A DNA stretch of 64,000 bases. Origin: Psychrobacter sp. MF31 (lineage in GTDB: Bacteria > Pseudomonadota > Gammaproteobacteria > Pseudomonadales > Moraxellaceae). Shown here piece after piece: positions 47,598-56,495 of the stretch. Location of the stretch: NCBI RefSeq assembly GCF_012847335.1, contig NZ_JABBDX010000004.1, forward strand, positions 1 through 64,000, read 5' to 3'. Numbering within the stretch: the first letter of the stretch is position 1; every line of letters begins with the position of its first letter. The notes beneath the pieces are model-generated. The model worked only from the letters and a program-made list of their open reading frames with translations. It was not told where the DNA came from and ran no database searches. A program made the translations under genes and the position numbers.

Positions 47598-48836
47598 TTA
47601 CTCAGGATTAGGTGTAGGCGCATTTGTAATCATAGCAACCCCACCTTTATCTGTACGTATTTGAATACTTTTGCCATTCGTTGTTTCGCCTAGTGATGAT
47701 TGCGGCACACTGGGAGGACTTTCGACGACTGTATCAGGGGGTAAATCAGGCTTTGGGATATTATTTTGCTTATTATGAGAACCTTGAACGTTATTGACAG
47801 CTTCTAAATGCACCTCGTTAAAAGCATCATTATTTAACGGTTGCTGCGGCTTGCGGTTATGTTTTTGTGGTGCTGCTGCGGTGACGACTCGATTTGGGAT
47901 CGCAGGTTGAGCACTGACGCGGCAGCCGCTCACGCCTGTGATATAGCCCATCATATGATCAGGAATTTGCCGAACGGCTGAGGCGCCTTTTAACGGCTGT
48001 GATAGCGCGGTTTGTAAGACTTGTGGCGATGAGATTTGGCTATAATAATAACTTGCTGTTGGCATATGTGACCAATGCCACGGTTCATCGGAATAGCCTT
48101 TATTACGCCCTGACGCATAAACTTGGCAAAACCCAAATTTAGGGGCGTTGGTTGTCAGCCAGCGGTGAATGTTGCGACCGGTTGCGCTGCGCCAATAATC
48201 AAGCGCAACACTATTAAAGTCGATATCAGAGCCCCAGTGGTGGCGACTGGTTCCTGGAAAGGACGAATAACGTAATATATTGCGCGCTTTTTGCGTATCG
48301 GTATCGGAGACATCGCCCCATTTATTTTCCCAAATTCGGCGCTGATGGTCATACGATCGGTAGGCAGAAACGATCGATAACTCAATGCCGTCTTGTTTGG
48401 CGGCGCTGATCAGCGTCATTAAGGCAGGATAAGCGTTTTGATGGACAAGCTCATCTTTATTGGTATATTGATTTGGGATCGATCTTAAATGAGCACGACC
48501 GCCTTGACCGTGAACTTCGGCAAGCTGACCTCGTGGCGGTAGCGCAATGCTACGGTCTTGATCTTGACCCGTGGATGGCGGCATTGCGCCATTAGTTGGC
48601 GGATCTAAGTCTTGTAAGGCAGGCTCATTTGAGTTTTGCACCACAGCGCCATCATTAGACTCAATGGGCAACGTCTGCTCAGACGTTTGATTGTGGTCAC
48701 TATCAGCCGACTCTTTAATTGCCTCAACAATCATATCTTTACTGATATAAATCAGCATAAAAATGCCAATCAAGCAAAAGCCAATGCCCACAAAAAAGCT
48801 GGCAAACCTGCCGCGGCGATCATTAGAACCTCTCAT
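47598..48836 (-). CDS. VanY/M15B-family D-alanyl-D-alanine carboxypeptidase with proline-rich tail
   Basis: 412 residues. An N-terminal membrane anchor (FASFFVGIGFCLIGIFMLIYI, about 11-31) and an acidic linker place the rest in the periplasm. The LAS-type peptidase domain spans about 115-270: SIVSAYRSYDHQRRIW, SRHHWGSDIDF (zinc His and Asp) and DEPWHWSH (catalytic Glu and zinc His). It probably trims the stem peptide of peptidoglycan. A long Pro/Asn/Gln-rich tail (about 300-412) is unusual for VanY proteins and may contact the wall. It is 15 bases downstream of the SH3 lipoprotein gene, so they form an operon. Confidence 0.87.
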   Translation of the reverse strand: MRGSNDRRGRFASFFVGIGFCLIGIFMLIYISKDMIVEAIKESADSDHNQTSEQTLPIESNDGAVVQNSNEPALQDLDPPTNGAMPPSTGQDQDRSIALPPRGQLAEVHGQGGRAHLRSIPNQYTNKDELVHQNAYPALMTLISAAKQDGIELSIVSAYRSYDHQRRIWENKWGDVSDTDTQKARNILRYSSFPGTSRHHWGSDIDFNSVALDYWRSATGRNIHRWLTTNAPKFGFCQVYASGRNKGYSDEPWHWSHMPTASYYYSQISSPQVLQTALSQPLKGASAVRQIPDHMMGYITGVSGCRVSAQPAIPNRVVTAAAPQKHNRKPQQPLNNDAFNEVHLEAVNNVQGSHNKQNNIPKPDLPPDTVVESPPSVPQSSLGETTNGKSIQIRTDKGGVAMITNAPTPNPE

Positions 48837-48851
48837 CGGTGTCTCGCTTTA

Positions 48852-49421
48852 TCAATACTGCAAATAACCACCGAAGCTATAACCAACCAAGCTTTGCGAG
48901 TCCATCACCTTGACCCAGCAGCCATCGATTCTATTGATCACTTCACATTTATTGGTCTCGCCAATGACCCAAACTTCTTCTTGATCATATAAAAACCCAA
49001 GCTTTTTAGCGTTCTTAGATGGCGATTGCCGCACCAACACTTTGCCGCCATATTGCGTCAAAACGCTGGCGCGATAGCGAACGACCGTTTCGGTCAGCCC
49101 TGATCTTGCTTGGGGTGCAGGTGCCGGCTTTGGTGGCAGCGCCTCAGGATTGGCGTAACCTGAATTATCCTGACTTGGAGCGCTTGGCGGCTCGTAAGTC
49201 ACATACTCTTCTTGCGGCTGAGCGCTTGGCGCTGTGTTGTAAACCAATTCTTGCTGAGGCGGCGCGGCATTAGAATTGTTAGCGGCTGCTTCATCTTTTT
49301 TATTATCTTCTTCGACAATAGCTTTTGCGGCAGCTTTTACCATTCGCTCGCCGGTATCGCCGCAGCCTGAGAGCATCAATACTGAACATGACATCACACC
49401 TAGAATCAACAATCGTTTCAT
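48852..49421 (-). CDS. SH3-domain lipoprotein
   Basis: 189 residues. Lipoprotein signal MKRLLILGVMSCSVLMLSGC with lipidated Cys20 (LSGC). It is followed by a Pro/Ala/Gln-rich low-complexity spacer (about 45-110) and a C-terminal bacterial SH3-like domain (about 120-189; LVRQSPSKNAKKLGFLYD, then EVWVIGETNKC and CWVKVMDSQSLVGYSFGGY). Such domains often bind peptidoglycan. Being first in an operon with a D,D-carboxypeptidase gene supports a wall-linked role. The partner relation is inference. Confidence 0.82.
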   Translation of the reverse strand: MKRLLILGVMSCSVLMLSGCGDTGERMVKAAAKAIVEEDNKKDEAAANNSNAAPPQQELVYNTAPSAQPQEEYVTYEPPSAPSQDNSGYANPEALPPKPAPAPQARSGLTETVVRYRASVLTQYGGKVLVRQSPSKNAKKLGFLYDQEEVWVIGETNKCEVINRIDGCWVKVMDSQSLVGYSFGGYLQY

Positions 49422-49961
49422 ACGATTATCCTAATAGAAAGCTATAATTACATATTGTAACTTTCAAAATTATTTTTTGCAAATAATTGTTTGCTATAAA
49501 ATTAGGTTGTTTATATAGAAATATTTTTTATCGTTATTTATTCATTTATATTTTTATATAAAAATTTAGTATAAACAAATATTTAATCAATAAAATTATG
49601 AATAATAATTTTGATAATTTGATATAAACCATAATTTACAATTGTTCTAATATTCATTTTTTTAACTTTGATTAAAAAATAAAGCAATTTCGTAAATAAA
49701 GAAGTATTGTTTATTTCTTATAATTTTCAAATCTGATCTATAGCTTGTCTAAAAACATATAATTCAATTCTCATATCAAATTTTCCTCCAAACTTAGTTT
49801 TTAAATCATTTCCAAAATTACCTAAGCGCCTTTTTTGGTTACATCTTTTTAACCAAATCGACACTTAACCTAAAGCTTTGGTGATTACCATAGGATTGTA
49901 AGAAATTATTTCAAGATGATTTATTGATACGAACTAAGATCAACCTAAAAAGGAGGAAAAA
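49422..49961. other. AT-rich divergent spacer
   Basis: 540 bases, extremely AT-rich from 49440 to 49790, with no reading frame of note. An 8-bp hairpin TTTGGTTA/TAACCAAA sits at 49834-49857. It holds promoters for the leftward SH3 lipoprotein gene and the rightward PepSY-like gene, but I cannot single them out among many AT-rich hexamers. Confidence 0.4.
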
Positions 49962-50585
49962 ATGGCGATTTTATCGCAATATTGCAAAGCAGCCGCGCTC
50001 TCGATCATGATGGTCAGTGCAGTTGGGGCAACGCTTAGCAGCTCAGCGATGGCGACCAATTACAACAGCAACCAAGCCATTTATCGCGATGGCAACTTTC
50101 ATACGCTTGCCCAAAAGCTACGCAAAGATTTAAACCGCAGCGGCTATCAAGTGATGGACATTCAAGCGATCAATCAGCGCGGCACTCCGGCTGTCGTTGT
50201 TTTTGCGAAAAAGAACAATCTGCCGTATGAGCTTAAATACACCTACCCTGGTCTTAAACTGATCAGCTCCAGCCAAAAACAGTGGTCAACCGTTTGGCAG
50301 GACAAAAAAAAGTATCATAGCGGGAATTATCAAAACGTTAATCATAAGCAAAATTACTATGGCAATGATATTGAAGACAATATCAAAAAAGAAGCACGTT
50401 ACCCTGCCATCAAAAAGAGCGCCATCCGTAAGGTGACGTCCATGGGCTATCAGGTTAAAGACATCGATATTGATGAAAAAAACAATCGCGGTGTGTTTGA
50501 GATTGAGGCCAAAAAAGGCGGTCAGGATTATGATATTATCTTGGGCTATCCCAATTTAAACGTGATTAAAATCGAAAAAGATTAG
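49962..50585 (+). CDS. Exported protein with two PepSY-like repeats
   Basis: 207 residues with a very strong AGGAGG site. Signal peptide ends near SSSAMA (about 35). Two related blocks follow. Block one (about 49-105) runs LAQKLRKDLNRSGYQVMDIQ, a variable strand and LKYTYPGLKLISS. Block two (about 142-207) runs IKKSAIRKVTSMGYQVKDID, EIEAKKGGQDYDIIL and GYPNLNVIKIEKD. The helix followed by GYxVxDI and a final YPxLxVI strand resembles PepSY/BLIP-like periplasmic folds. Function unknown. Block two is closely similar to the next gene product. Confidence 0.7.
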   Translation: MAILSQYCKAAALSIMMVSAVGATLSSSAMATNYNSNQAIYRDGNFHTLAQKLRKDLNRSGYQVMDIQAINQRGTPAVVVFAKKNNLPYELKYTYPGLKLISSSQKQWSTVWQDKKKYHSGNYQNVNHKQNYYGNDIEDNIKKEARYPAIKKSAIRKVTSMGYQVKDIDIDEKNNRGVFEIEAKKGGQDYDIILGYPNLNVIKIEKD

Positions 50586-50711
50586 TCGATGGTTTTAAGT
50601 AGCATTCAAAGCTAAGCGCTTGACTTTTGGCTAGTTGTGATCGCTTAGCGCAACACCTTCGGGCAGTGTAATGTTGCCCTCACCCTTTGGCGTCGCTCAC
50701 TTGACGCCGCT

Positions 50712-50752
50712 GGTCGAATAAATCAGTCCTTGGTTTATTTGACCTTTTTTTA
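50712..50752 (+). terminator. Terminator between the two PepSY-like genes
   Basis: GGTCGAATAAA pairs with TTTATTTGACC (50734-50744; one G-T) followed by a run of seven T. A second hairpin (GGCGTC/GACGCC) lies just upstream. The paralogues are therefore probably separate transcription units. Confidence 0.75.
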
Positions 50753-50777
50753 TTGATGGCTTTAGGAGAAATAATTA

Positions 50778-51149
50778 ATGAACCCCTCACTGTTAAAATC
50801 AAGCATAGTTGCAGGACTGATTGCAATCACTTTAGGCGGCGTCACCGGCTGTATGACTACGCCTGGCGGCTACAATGCTTACGGTGATATTTATGAGGAC
50901 ATTTATAAAGACAGCAAGCTTTATAAAAAGCATAAAAAAACCATCAACTCAATTGACAAAGACATTTACCGCCCTGCCATTGAACAAACCGCTGCCAACC
51001 GCGTCAGCAGCATGGGCTATCAAGTCCGCGATGTTCGCTATAAAAAAGGCGATCGCACCATTCGCGTGAAAGCCAATCGCGGCGGTCAAAATTATAAAAT
51101 CGATTTGGACTATCCAAGCTATAATGTCGTCAATATCAAAAAAGACTAA
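50778..51149 (+). CDS. Lipoprotein with one PepSY-like repeat
   Basis: 123 residues. Lipoprotein signal with Cys25 in GGVTGC. A charged spacer rich in Tyr, Lys and Asp (about 33-62), then one repeat (about 65-123): IEQTAANRVSSMGYQVRDV, IRVKANRGGQNYKIDLDYPS and YNVVNIKKD. The repeat matches block two of the upstream protein almost motif for motif, so the genes are paralogues, one soluble and one membrane-anchored. AGGAG precedes the start. The stop overlaps the end of the convergent YqfO-like gene by four bases. Confidence 0.75.
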   Translation: MNPSLLKSSIVAGLIAITLGGVTGCMTTPGGYNAYGDIYEDIYKDSKLYKKHKKTINSIDKDIYRPAIEQTAANRVSSMGYQVRDVRYKKGDRTIRVKANRGGQNYKIDLDYPSYNVVNIKKD

Positions 51150-51457
51150 ATATCAACAATTTCGATCACATCATAAGCCGGCGTTTCATAAGGATGCGCC
51201 GCTTTTAATGCTAAAATCACTGCGCTGAGGTTATCTTTTGCAACCACCATCTCAACCCGCCACTCGGTTACCGTTTCAAGCTGATGCTTTGTGCCGATAT
51301 GCGGCGAGCTTCCGGCTAACGGCATAAACTGCCCCGTCCCTTTAACTTGCCAGCAGCACTGGTCATAATTGCCAATTTTCCCTGCCCCTGCGGCAAACAA
51401 AGCAGATTTTACATTTTCTAAGGCTTCCTCAGGGATAAACACGGTCAGCTTAATCAT
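51146..51457 (-). CDS. YqfO/NIF3 insert-domain protein
   Basis: 103 residues: MIKLTVFIPEEALENVKSAL at the start, CCWQVKGTGQF and GSSPHIG in the middle, and HPYETPAYDVIEI at the end. It corresponds to the stand-alone form of the domain found inserted in Nif3/YqfO proteins, with a CutA/PII-like fold. The function is unknown. It lies 61 bases downstream of the glycosylase gene on the same strand, probably one operon. Its last four bases overlap the convergent lipoprotein gene. Confidence 0.88.
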   Translation of the reverse strand: MIKLTVFIPEEALENVKSALFAAGAGKIGNYDQCCWQVKGTGQFMPLAGSSPHIGTKHQLETVTEWRVEMVVAKDNLSAVILALKAAHPYETPAYDVIEIVDI

Positions 51458-51518
51458 TGTGATTTCCTTATTGATCAGTTGGTGGTCTTAATTTTTAAAT
51501 GAGTTTAAATTAACCCCG

Positions 51519-52190
51519 TTATTTTTTTGAAAGCGAAGGATGATCCGTCCAAATATAGCGCAGCAGCCAGTCTTTGGCGTCCCCTGCGTAATCAATACCA
51601 ATTCGCGGTCGCAAAGATATGGGCGGCTTTTTGCCGTCATCTTCAACCCAAAGCCCAGATTCAGGCGCGATCACTTTGCCGTAAAGGCTTTTATCAATGG
51701 CAAGCTGCTTGGTTAATTTGCCGGGACCTGAAAGCTTTTTGATATCAAAGTCCGGATTGTCATTATCCCTATTTCCTGTCTCATCCACAAAAAATCCGGC
51801 GCGGATTAAGACCGCTTCTGGCGATTCTGCCGCGCCGCTGACCAAATTGAGCATAAAGTGGATGCCATAAGTCAAATAAACGTAAATCACGCCGCCTTCA
51901 TGGTACATGATTTCGGTTCGGGGCGTTCGCGTTCCAGCGTGGGCATGGCAAGCCGCGTCGCCTTCACCAATATAAGCTTCGGTTTCGCTGATTCGCATCC
52001 GTAAAACGTGCTCGATGCCGGCATCATCACTAACTTTTCGGCAAATAATCTTGCCAATTAAGTCGCTTGCCACCACGCAAGTAGGTCGTAAAAACCAATC
52101 GGGCGGTAAGCATTGCGCAGCATTTTCACTTAACAAAACACTATCTTGAGTTGGTGCTGTTGCCGGTAAGACTAAGTTTTTATGGGTCAT
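51519..52190 (-). CDS. DNA-3-methyladenine glycosylase (alkyladenine glycosylase, Mpg family)
   Basis: 223 residues. Base-excision repair enzyme removing alkylated purines. Family motifs: DLIGKIICRKV (about 44-54), RISETEAYIGEGDAACHAHAG (about 68-88) with the catalytic glutamate, TPRTEIMYHEGGVIYVYLTY and KLSGPGKLTKQLAID. The first 25 residues are a non-conserved extension, so the true start may lie further in. Unrelated to the TagI and AlkA glycosylases. Expected to act in the cytosol. Confidence 0.9.
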   Translation of the reverse strand: MTHKNLVLPATAPTQDSVLLSENAAQCLPPDWFLRPTCVVASDLIGKIICRKVSDDAGIEHVLRMRISETEAYIGEGDAACHAHAGTRTPRTEIMYHEGGVIYVYLTYGIHFMLNLVSGAAESPEAVLIRAGFFVDETGNRDNDNPDFDIKKLSGPGKLTKQLAIDKSLYGKVIAPESGLWVEDDGKKPPISLRPRIGIDYAGDAKDWLLRYIWTDHPSLSKK

Positions 52191-52330
52191 TATTTACGAT
52201 CTCGATTTTATAGTTGTCTATTTTTATCTCAACCTTTAACTTACCATAGCGCTGCTTTTTTAATGATCAAAATTGGCTCAACCTTGGTAAATCTATGTTA
52301 ACAATTTGCTTGATCCTAAAATTTTAGCCA

Positions 52331-52361
52331 AAAAAAACTGAGCACTAAGCTCAGTTTTTGA
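52331..52361. terminator. purC terminator, bidirectional
   Basis: AAAAACTGAGC pairs with GCTCAGTTTTT (52349-52359) around ACTAA, with A and T runs outside. It ends the leftward dapA-bamC-purC unit. Confidence 0.88.
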
Positions 52362-52378
52362 GATTAAAGCGATCAAGC

Positions 52379-53095
52379 TTAATCTAACGGGACGCCAATT
52401 CGGGCAGCAACTTCTTCATAACCTTCAATCACGTCACCTAATGACTGACGGAAGCGGTCTTTATCTAGCTTTTTCTTGGTGGCTTTGTCCCAAATTCGGC
52501 AGCCATCTGGCGAGAACTCATCCCCTAATACGATGCGGTTATGAAACACGCCAAACTCAAGCTTAAAGTCAACCAAGATCAGATCGCCTTTATCGAACAA
52601 GTCTTTTAGGACGTCATTGACTTGTAAGCTGATGGCTTTCATAGTGTCAAGCTGCTCCCCAGTTGCCCAGTCCAAAGTGATGGCAAGCGACTCATTGACC
52701 ATCGGATCACCTAAAGCATCATCTTTATAAAACAATTCAAAGGTCGGTGGAGTAAGCGGCTGACCTTCTTCAAGTCCCAATCGGCGAACAAGGCTTCCGG
52801 CAGCAAAGTTGCGAACGACGCACTCCACCGGAATCATCTCTAAGCGCTTGACCAACACTTCATCGCTTGATAACTGCTTTTCAAAGTGGGTCTCAATCCC
52901 TGCTTCATCCAGCTTTTGCATGATAAAGGCGTTAAAGCGGTTATTGACCACGCCTTTTCGCGCCAATTGCTCAATGCGCTTGCCATCAAGCGCTGAGGTG
53001 TCATCACGAAAATGCAGGATTAAAAAGTCGTTGTCCTCGGTGTCATAAACCGATTTTGCTTTTCCTTTATACAGCAGTTGTTGTCTTTGCATCAT
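52379..53095 (-). CDS. purC: Phosphoribosylaminoimidazole-succinocarboxamide synthase (SAICAR synthase)
   Basis: 238 residues. ATP-dependent ligation of aspartate to CAIR in purine synthesis. Signature pieces: [20 protein letters not shown] near the N-terminus, [30 protein letters not shown] (about 93-110), [11 protein letters not shown] and [14 protein letters not shown] (about 190-203). Length equals that of the E. coli enzyme (237). Third gene after dapA and the short bamC. Confidence 0.97.
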   Translation of the reverse strand: MMQRQQLLYKGKAKSVYDTEDNDFLILHFRDDTSALDGKRIEQLARKGVVNNRFNAFIMQKLDEAGIETHFEKQLSSDEVLVKRLEMIPVECVVRNFAAGSLVRRLGLEEGQPLTPPTFELFYKDDALGDPMVNESLAITLDWATGEQLDTMKAISLQVNDVLKDLFDKGDLILVDFKLEFGVFHNRIVLGDEFSPDGCRIWDKATKKKLDKDRFRQSLGDVIEGYEEVAARIGVPLD

Positions 53096-53184
53096 TCATG
53101 TCCTGTTTGGCAGTTGGGTCAACGCGCCGCGCGAGCAAAACGGCGCGCGGTCAGATTGCGATTTGAATGTCGCATCAAAAGTCG

Positions 53185-53481
53185 CTATGGCGTCTGAGTT
53201 AAGCGAACGGCGCGCTCAGGTTTTGGCAATTGGTATTGCTTTTTGGCAGCATTTTGCAAGTTTAGCGTATTTGCGCCAACGTTTGGCGTCGGATATAAGG
53301 GCACAAATGCCGCTGTTTCTTGATTGGCAGGCAGCTCAAGCGGCGCAAGCTTTTTACTTGACTGATAATCAAGACTACCGTTGTCACGCTTGGCAATCCA
53401 GCCTTTGACCGTCTGGCAGCCGCTCAATAGCATGGTGCTGCTCATGATGACAGCAGTTAAGGCAAGAAATGGTTTGTTCAT
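53185..53481 (-). CDS. bamC: Short BamC-like lipoprotein (N-terminal segment only)
   Basis: 98 residues. Lipoprotein signal with Cys22 in MLLSGC. The mature part is unstructured and contains LDYQSSKKLAPLELPANQ and FVPLYPTPNV, which recall the BamD-binding N-terminal segment of E. coli BamC (Y-x4-APL-x-LP-x-P pattern). Its place between dapA and purC is exactly that of bamC in E. coli. The two folded helix-grip domains of BamC (about 240 further residues) are missing, and only 89 bases separate its stop from purC. Assignment rests on position and the N-terminal pattern. Confidence 0.68.
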   Translation of the reverse strand: MNKPFLALTAVIMSSTMLLSGCQTVKGWIAKRDNGSLDYQSSKKLAPLELPANQETAAFVPLYPTPNVGANTLNLQNAAKKQYQLPKPERAVRLTQTP

Positions 53482-53516
53482 GATCGTATCTCTTTGGAGT
53501 CACTCAAAAGTTTTAA

Positions 53517-54422
53517 CTACAGCAAGTTGGCTTTAGCTAATGCATTGTCAATGGTCACTTGGTGCTCATCGGCAAGCCAAACGAGCGGTAAGCGGATGCC
53601 TTTATCAATCAATCCCATTTTATAAAGGGCATATTTGACCGGAATGGGGCTTGATTCAATAAACAAATCTTGATGTAAATGCTTGACCACGTCATGAGCG
53701 CTTGCCGCTGCGGCATAATCGCCATTTAGGGCTGCAGCAAACGTTTGACTCATGGCATTTGGGGCGACGTTCGCGGTCACTGAAATGTTGCCTTTAGCGC
53801 CAAATTTCATCAGCTCAAGCGCACTGGCATCATCACCCGATAGCACGACCAATCGGTCGCCAACCGCTTGAATGAGTTGTTCCCCGCGCGCCAATGAGCC
53901 CGTCGCGTCTTTAATTGCTACGATATTGTCAATATCAGCTAAGCGCTCAACCGTTTCTTGGCTGATGTCCACGATGGTGCGACCCGGAACATTATAAAGC
54001 ATTTGCGGCAAATCGACGGCTTCAGCAATGGCTTTATAATGCTGAAACAAGCCTTCTTGTGGCGGTTTGTTGTAGTAAGGGGCAACAAGGAGCGCACAAT
54101 CTGCACCAGCATCGCGGGCGTCTTGGGTCAGTTTGATCGCCTCAACCGTGTTGTTTGCGCCTGTTCCAGCAATGACCGGAACGCGACCGTTGACGTGCTT
54201 GACAAAATAGCGAACCACCTCGCTGTGCTCTTGCATAGACAAGGTTGCCGACTCGCCGGTGGTACCAACCGCAACCAAGCAATGCGTGCCTTGGTCAATC
54301 TGCCAGTCGATAAGCTTTGCCAGACGCTCAAAATCAATCTTCCCGTCAGGAAACATCGGCGTTACCAGCGCCACCATCGAGCCTTGAAGTCGGGATTTGA
54401 TATCGTCAAATGCTGTGCTCAT
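53517..54422 (-). CDS. dapA: 4-Hydroxy-tetrahydrodipicolinate synthase
   Basis: 301 residues. Condenses pyruvate with aspartate semialdehyde in lysine and diaminopimelate synthesis. TIM-barrel aldolase with GSMVALVTPMFPDGKIDF, VAVGTTGESATLSMQEHSEV (about 51-70), the tyrosine in MLYNVPGRT (about 139) and the Schiff-base lysine in IVAIKDATGSL (about 170). Upstream gene of the dapA-bamC-purC unit (35-base gap to bamC). Confidence 0.96.
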   Translation of the reverse strand: MSTAFDDIKSRLQGSMVALVTPMFPDGKIDFERLAKLIDWQIDQGTHCLVAVGTTGESATLSMQEHSEVVRYFVKHVNGRVPVIAGTGANNTVEAIKLTQDARDAGADCALLVAPYYNKPPQEGLFQHYKAIAEAVDLPQMLYNVPGRTIVDISQETVERLADIDNIVAIKDATGSLARGEQLIQAVGDRLVVLSGDDASALELMKFGAKGNISVTANVAPNAMSQTFAAALNGDYAAAASAHDVVKHLHQDLFIESSPIPVKYALYKMGLIDKGIRLPLVWLADEHQVTIDNALAKANLL

Positions 54423-54604
54423 AACCTTGCCTTTACTAAAATTGTTAGCGGTTTTATAAATTAAACATCATAAAAAAACAAAAAATCGTTGCTAGTGTAG
54501 CATATTTTAATTTGTCGATAAGTGCTCATTGATGAACATTTTTATTGCCAATAAATTTTGTAATTCATCGTTGTTGTTGCTTATCGTTATGATCCATACC
54601 AACC

Positions 54605-56065
54605 TTATTCAATCCGTAGGCCAATGATCGCCGGAATGCCTTGGCGGATAATTTCAATGGTCACCACGCCTTTTTTAGGTAAGGCGGAGATGGCGCTTGA
54701 AAAATCGGTCACGTTGGTGATTTTCTTTTGGTGCATGTTGGTGATGACGTCGCCGGTCATCAATCCTGATCGCGCCGCAAGCCCTGTTGGATCAACGGCG
54801 GTGATTAAGACGCCAGTTTTGTTATCTTTGGCGATTTCACTTTTTTCAGTGGGCGTCAAATTGCGAAGTCGTAGCCCCAATCTGACATCGTTATTAAGGT
54901 TGTCGCGACCTTCAGCTTGAACATCACTTGGCGCTGAGGTGAGCGATCCTGTTGCCATCATGGTCTTACCATCGCGAAGCAGCTGAATTTTAAAGGCGTC
55001 ATTGGTTCGGGCGCGGTTGATGGCGTTTAATAAGTCAGAAGCTTCGATGATTTTAACGTTATTGTATTGTAGGATAATGTCGCCCGCTTTAAGACCGGCT
55101 TTTTGCGCAGGTGAATCAGGGGCAACTCGGGTGAGTAGCGCGCCTTGGGGCTTGGAGAGTTTGTAAGCTTCGGCAAGGTTGCGATCGATATCTTGCGGAT
55201 AAATGCCAAGATACGCCCGCGCCACTTGACCGGTGGTTTTTAGCTGCTCATAAATGTCCATTGCCGCATCAATAGGGATGGAAAACGACAATCCCATATA
55301 GCCGCCAGTGCCACTAAAAATACGCGAGTTGATGCCAACGACTTGACCGCGCTGATTAAATAACGGTCCCCCTGAGTTGCCCGGATTGAGCGCAACGTCC
55401 GTTTGGATAAAAGGCACGCTCGTTTCGCGTGAAAAGCTTCGAGATTTGGCGCTTACAATCCCCGCTGACGCCGAATAATCAAAGCCAAATGGCGACCCCA
55501 TTGCCAATACGGGCTCACCGACTTTAAGCGCGTTGGAATCGCCAATCGGTAGCGCCGGAAATTTGTTTCCCGCCACCTTTAAAACCGCCACATCTGAGCG
55601 CTCATCACTGCCAATTAATTTGGCATCAAGCTCGGTGCGGTCATTTAACGTGACTGTGATTTTATCGGCGCCCTCCACCACGTGATGATTGGTGAGCATA
55701 TAACCATCACTGGTCACAAAAAACCCCGTGCCATAAGCGTGCTCAATCGCTGGGGTTTGCGCCTCAGGAATACGAACGCGATCACCAAAAAACTGCCGCA
55801 AAAGCTCCGCCGTTTGCGCGTTGGCAAGCTCCGCTTCACTGACGGTTTTGGTGACGTTCACCCGAGCAACGCCTGGGGTTACCTGCTGAACCAATCCTGA
55901 AAAATCAGCGGTCGTCACCGCCGCTTGAGTCGCTGTACTGATCGCCACCATACCGCCAACACTTGCGGTCGCAATGGCAACGCTGAGCGCTTGCGTCAGC
56001 AGATTTTTTGACAATTTTTGCAGTAAAAATGAGCAATTAGGATGACTATCGGGTTGTTTTAGCAT
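54605..56065 (-). CDS. Do-family periplasmic serine protease (DegP/DegQ/MucD type)
   Basis: 486 residues. Signal peptide with cleavage near ATQA (48). Trypsin-like domain with catalytic triad His128 (TNHHVVEG), Asp158 (ERSDVAVLKV) and Ser231 (ALNPGNSGGPLFN). Two PDZ domains follow (about 290-385 and 400-486; AYLGIYPQDIDRNLAEAYKL, LTRVAPDSPAQKAGLKAGD and GLAARSGLMTGDVITNMH). Acts in envelope protein quality control. In pseudomonads the MucD homologue lies with algU-mucAB, but here no rpoE or anti-sigma gene adjoins it. Single gene. Confidence 0.93.
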   Translation of the reverse strand: MLKQPDSHPNCSFLLQKLSKNLLTQALSVAIATASVGGMVAISTATQAAVTTADFSGLVQQVTPGVARVNVTKTVSEAELANAQTAELLRQFFGDRVRIPEAQTPAIEHAYGTGFFVTSDGYMLTNHHVVEGADKITVTLNDRTELDAKLIGSDERSDVAVLKVAGNKFPALPIGDSNALKVGEPVLAMGSPFGFDYSASAGIVSAKSRSFSRETSVPFIQTDVALNPGNSGGPLFNQRGQVVGINSRIFSGTGGYMGLSFSIPIDAAMDIYEQLKTTGQVARAYLGIYPQDIDRNLAEAYKLSKPQGALLTRVAPDSPAQKAGLKAGDIILQYNNVKIIEASDLLNAINRARTNDAFKIQLLRDGKTMMATGSLTSAPSDVQAEGRDNLNNDVRLGLRLRNLTPTEKSEIAKDNKTGVLITAVDPTGLAARSGLMTGDVITNMHQKKITNVTDFSSAISALPKKGVVTIEIIRQGIPAIIGLRIE

Positions 56066-56495
56066 CGGACTTCCCTTTTATCTTTTATTTATCACAAATA
56101 AAAACATCAATACCGCCACCAGTCAAATTTTTTAATTAAGCTGACCTGAATTGATTTATTGGCGCAAAGTTTTCTGACCTTTTTGCCCAGAATTATCAAT
56201 GAGCTCAACCCTATCACCAGCGTTTTTGATGACGGCGCAATGCACTTATTATGCAACAAAGCGCTTAAGATGGCTATTGGCTTCTTAAGCCAAAATGCAC
56301 CTATTAATCAGCTAAATTGCTAAGCTGCGATCTTGATTTTGGCTGAGGATCACCTAAACAAAGCGCTTAAAACACGGGCTTAAAATCGTGATATGATAAT
56401 TGGCTCAATACTTATCGAATGATGATGTTTATGTTTTTATCTACGACCGTAGTTCCAATCCTTACCAACGGCTTTGGCAAGTTGAGGGGATAGCG
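56066..56495. other. Divergent spacer between the protease and antiporter genes
   Basis: 430 bases. An open frame from 56400 is continuous with the antiporter, but its first 32 codons lack a ribosome binding site and membrane-protein character. No repeat or RNA gene was recognised. Confidence 0.4.

Noticed and set aside
53958-54464. 168-codon plus-strand frame antisense to dapA
   Set aside because: Composition follows the dapA codon pattern in reverse; no ribosome binding site or known family.
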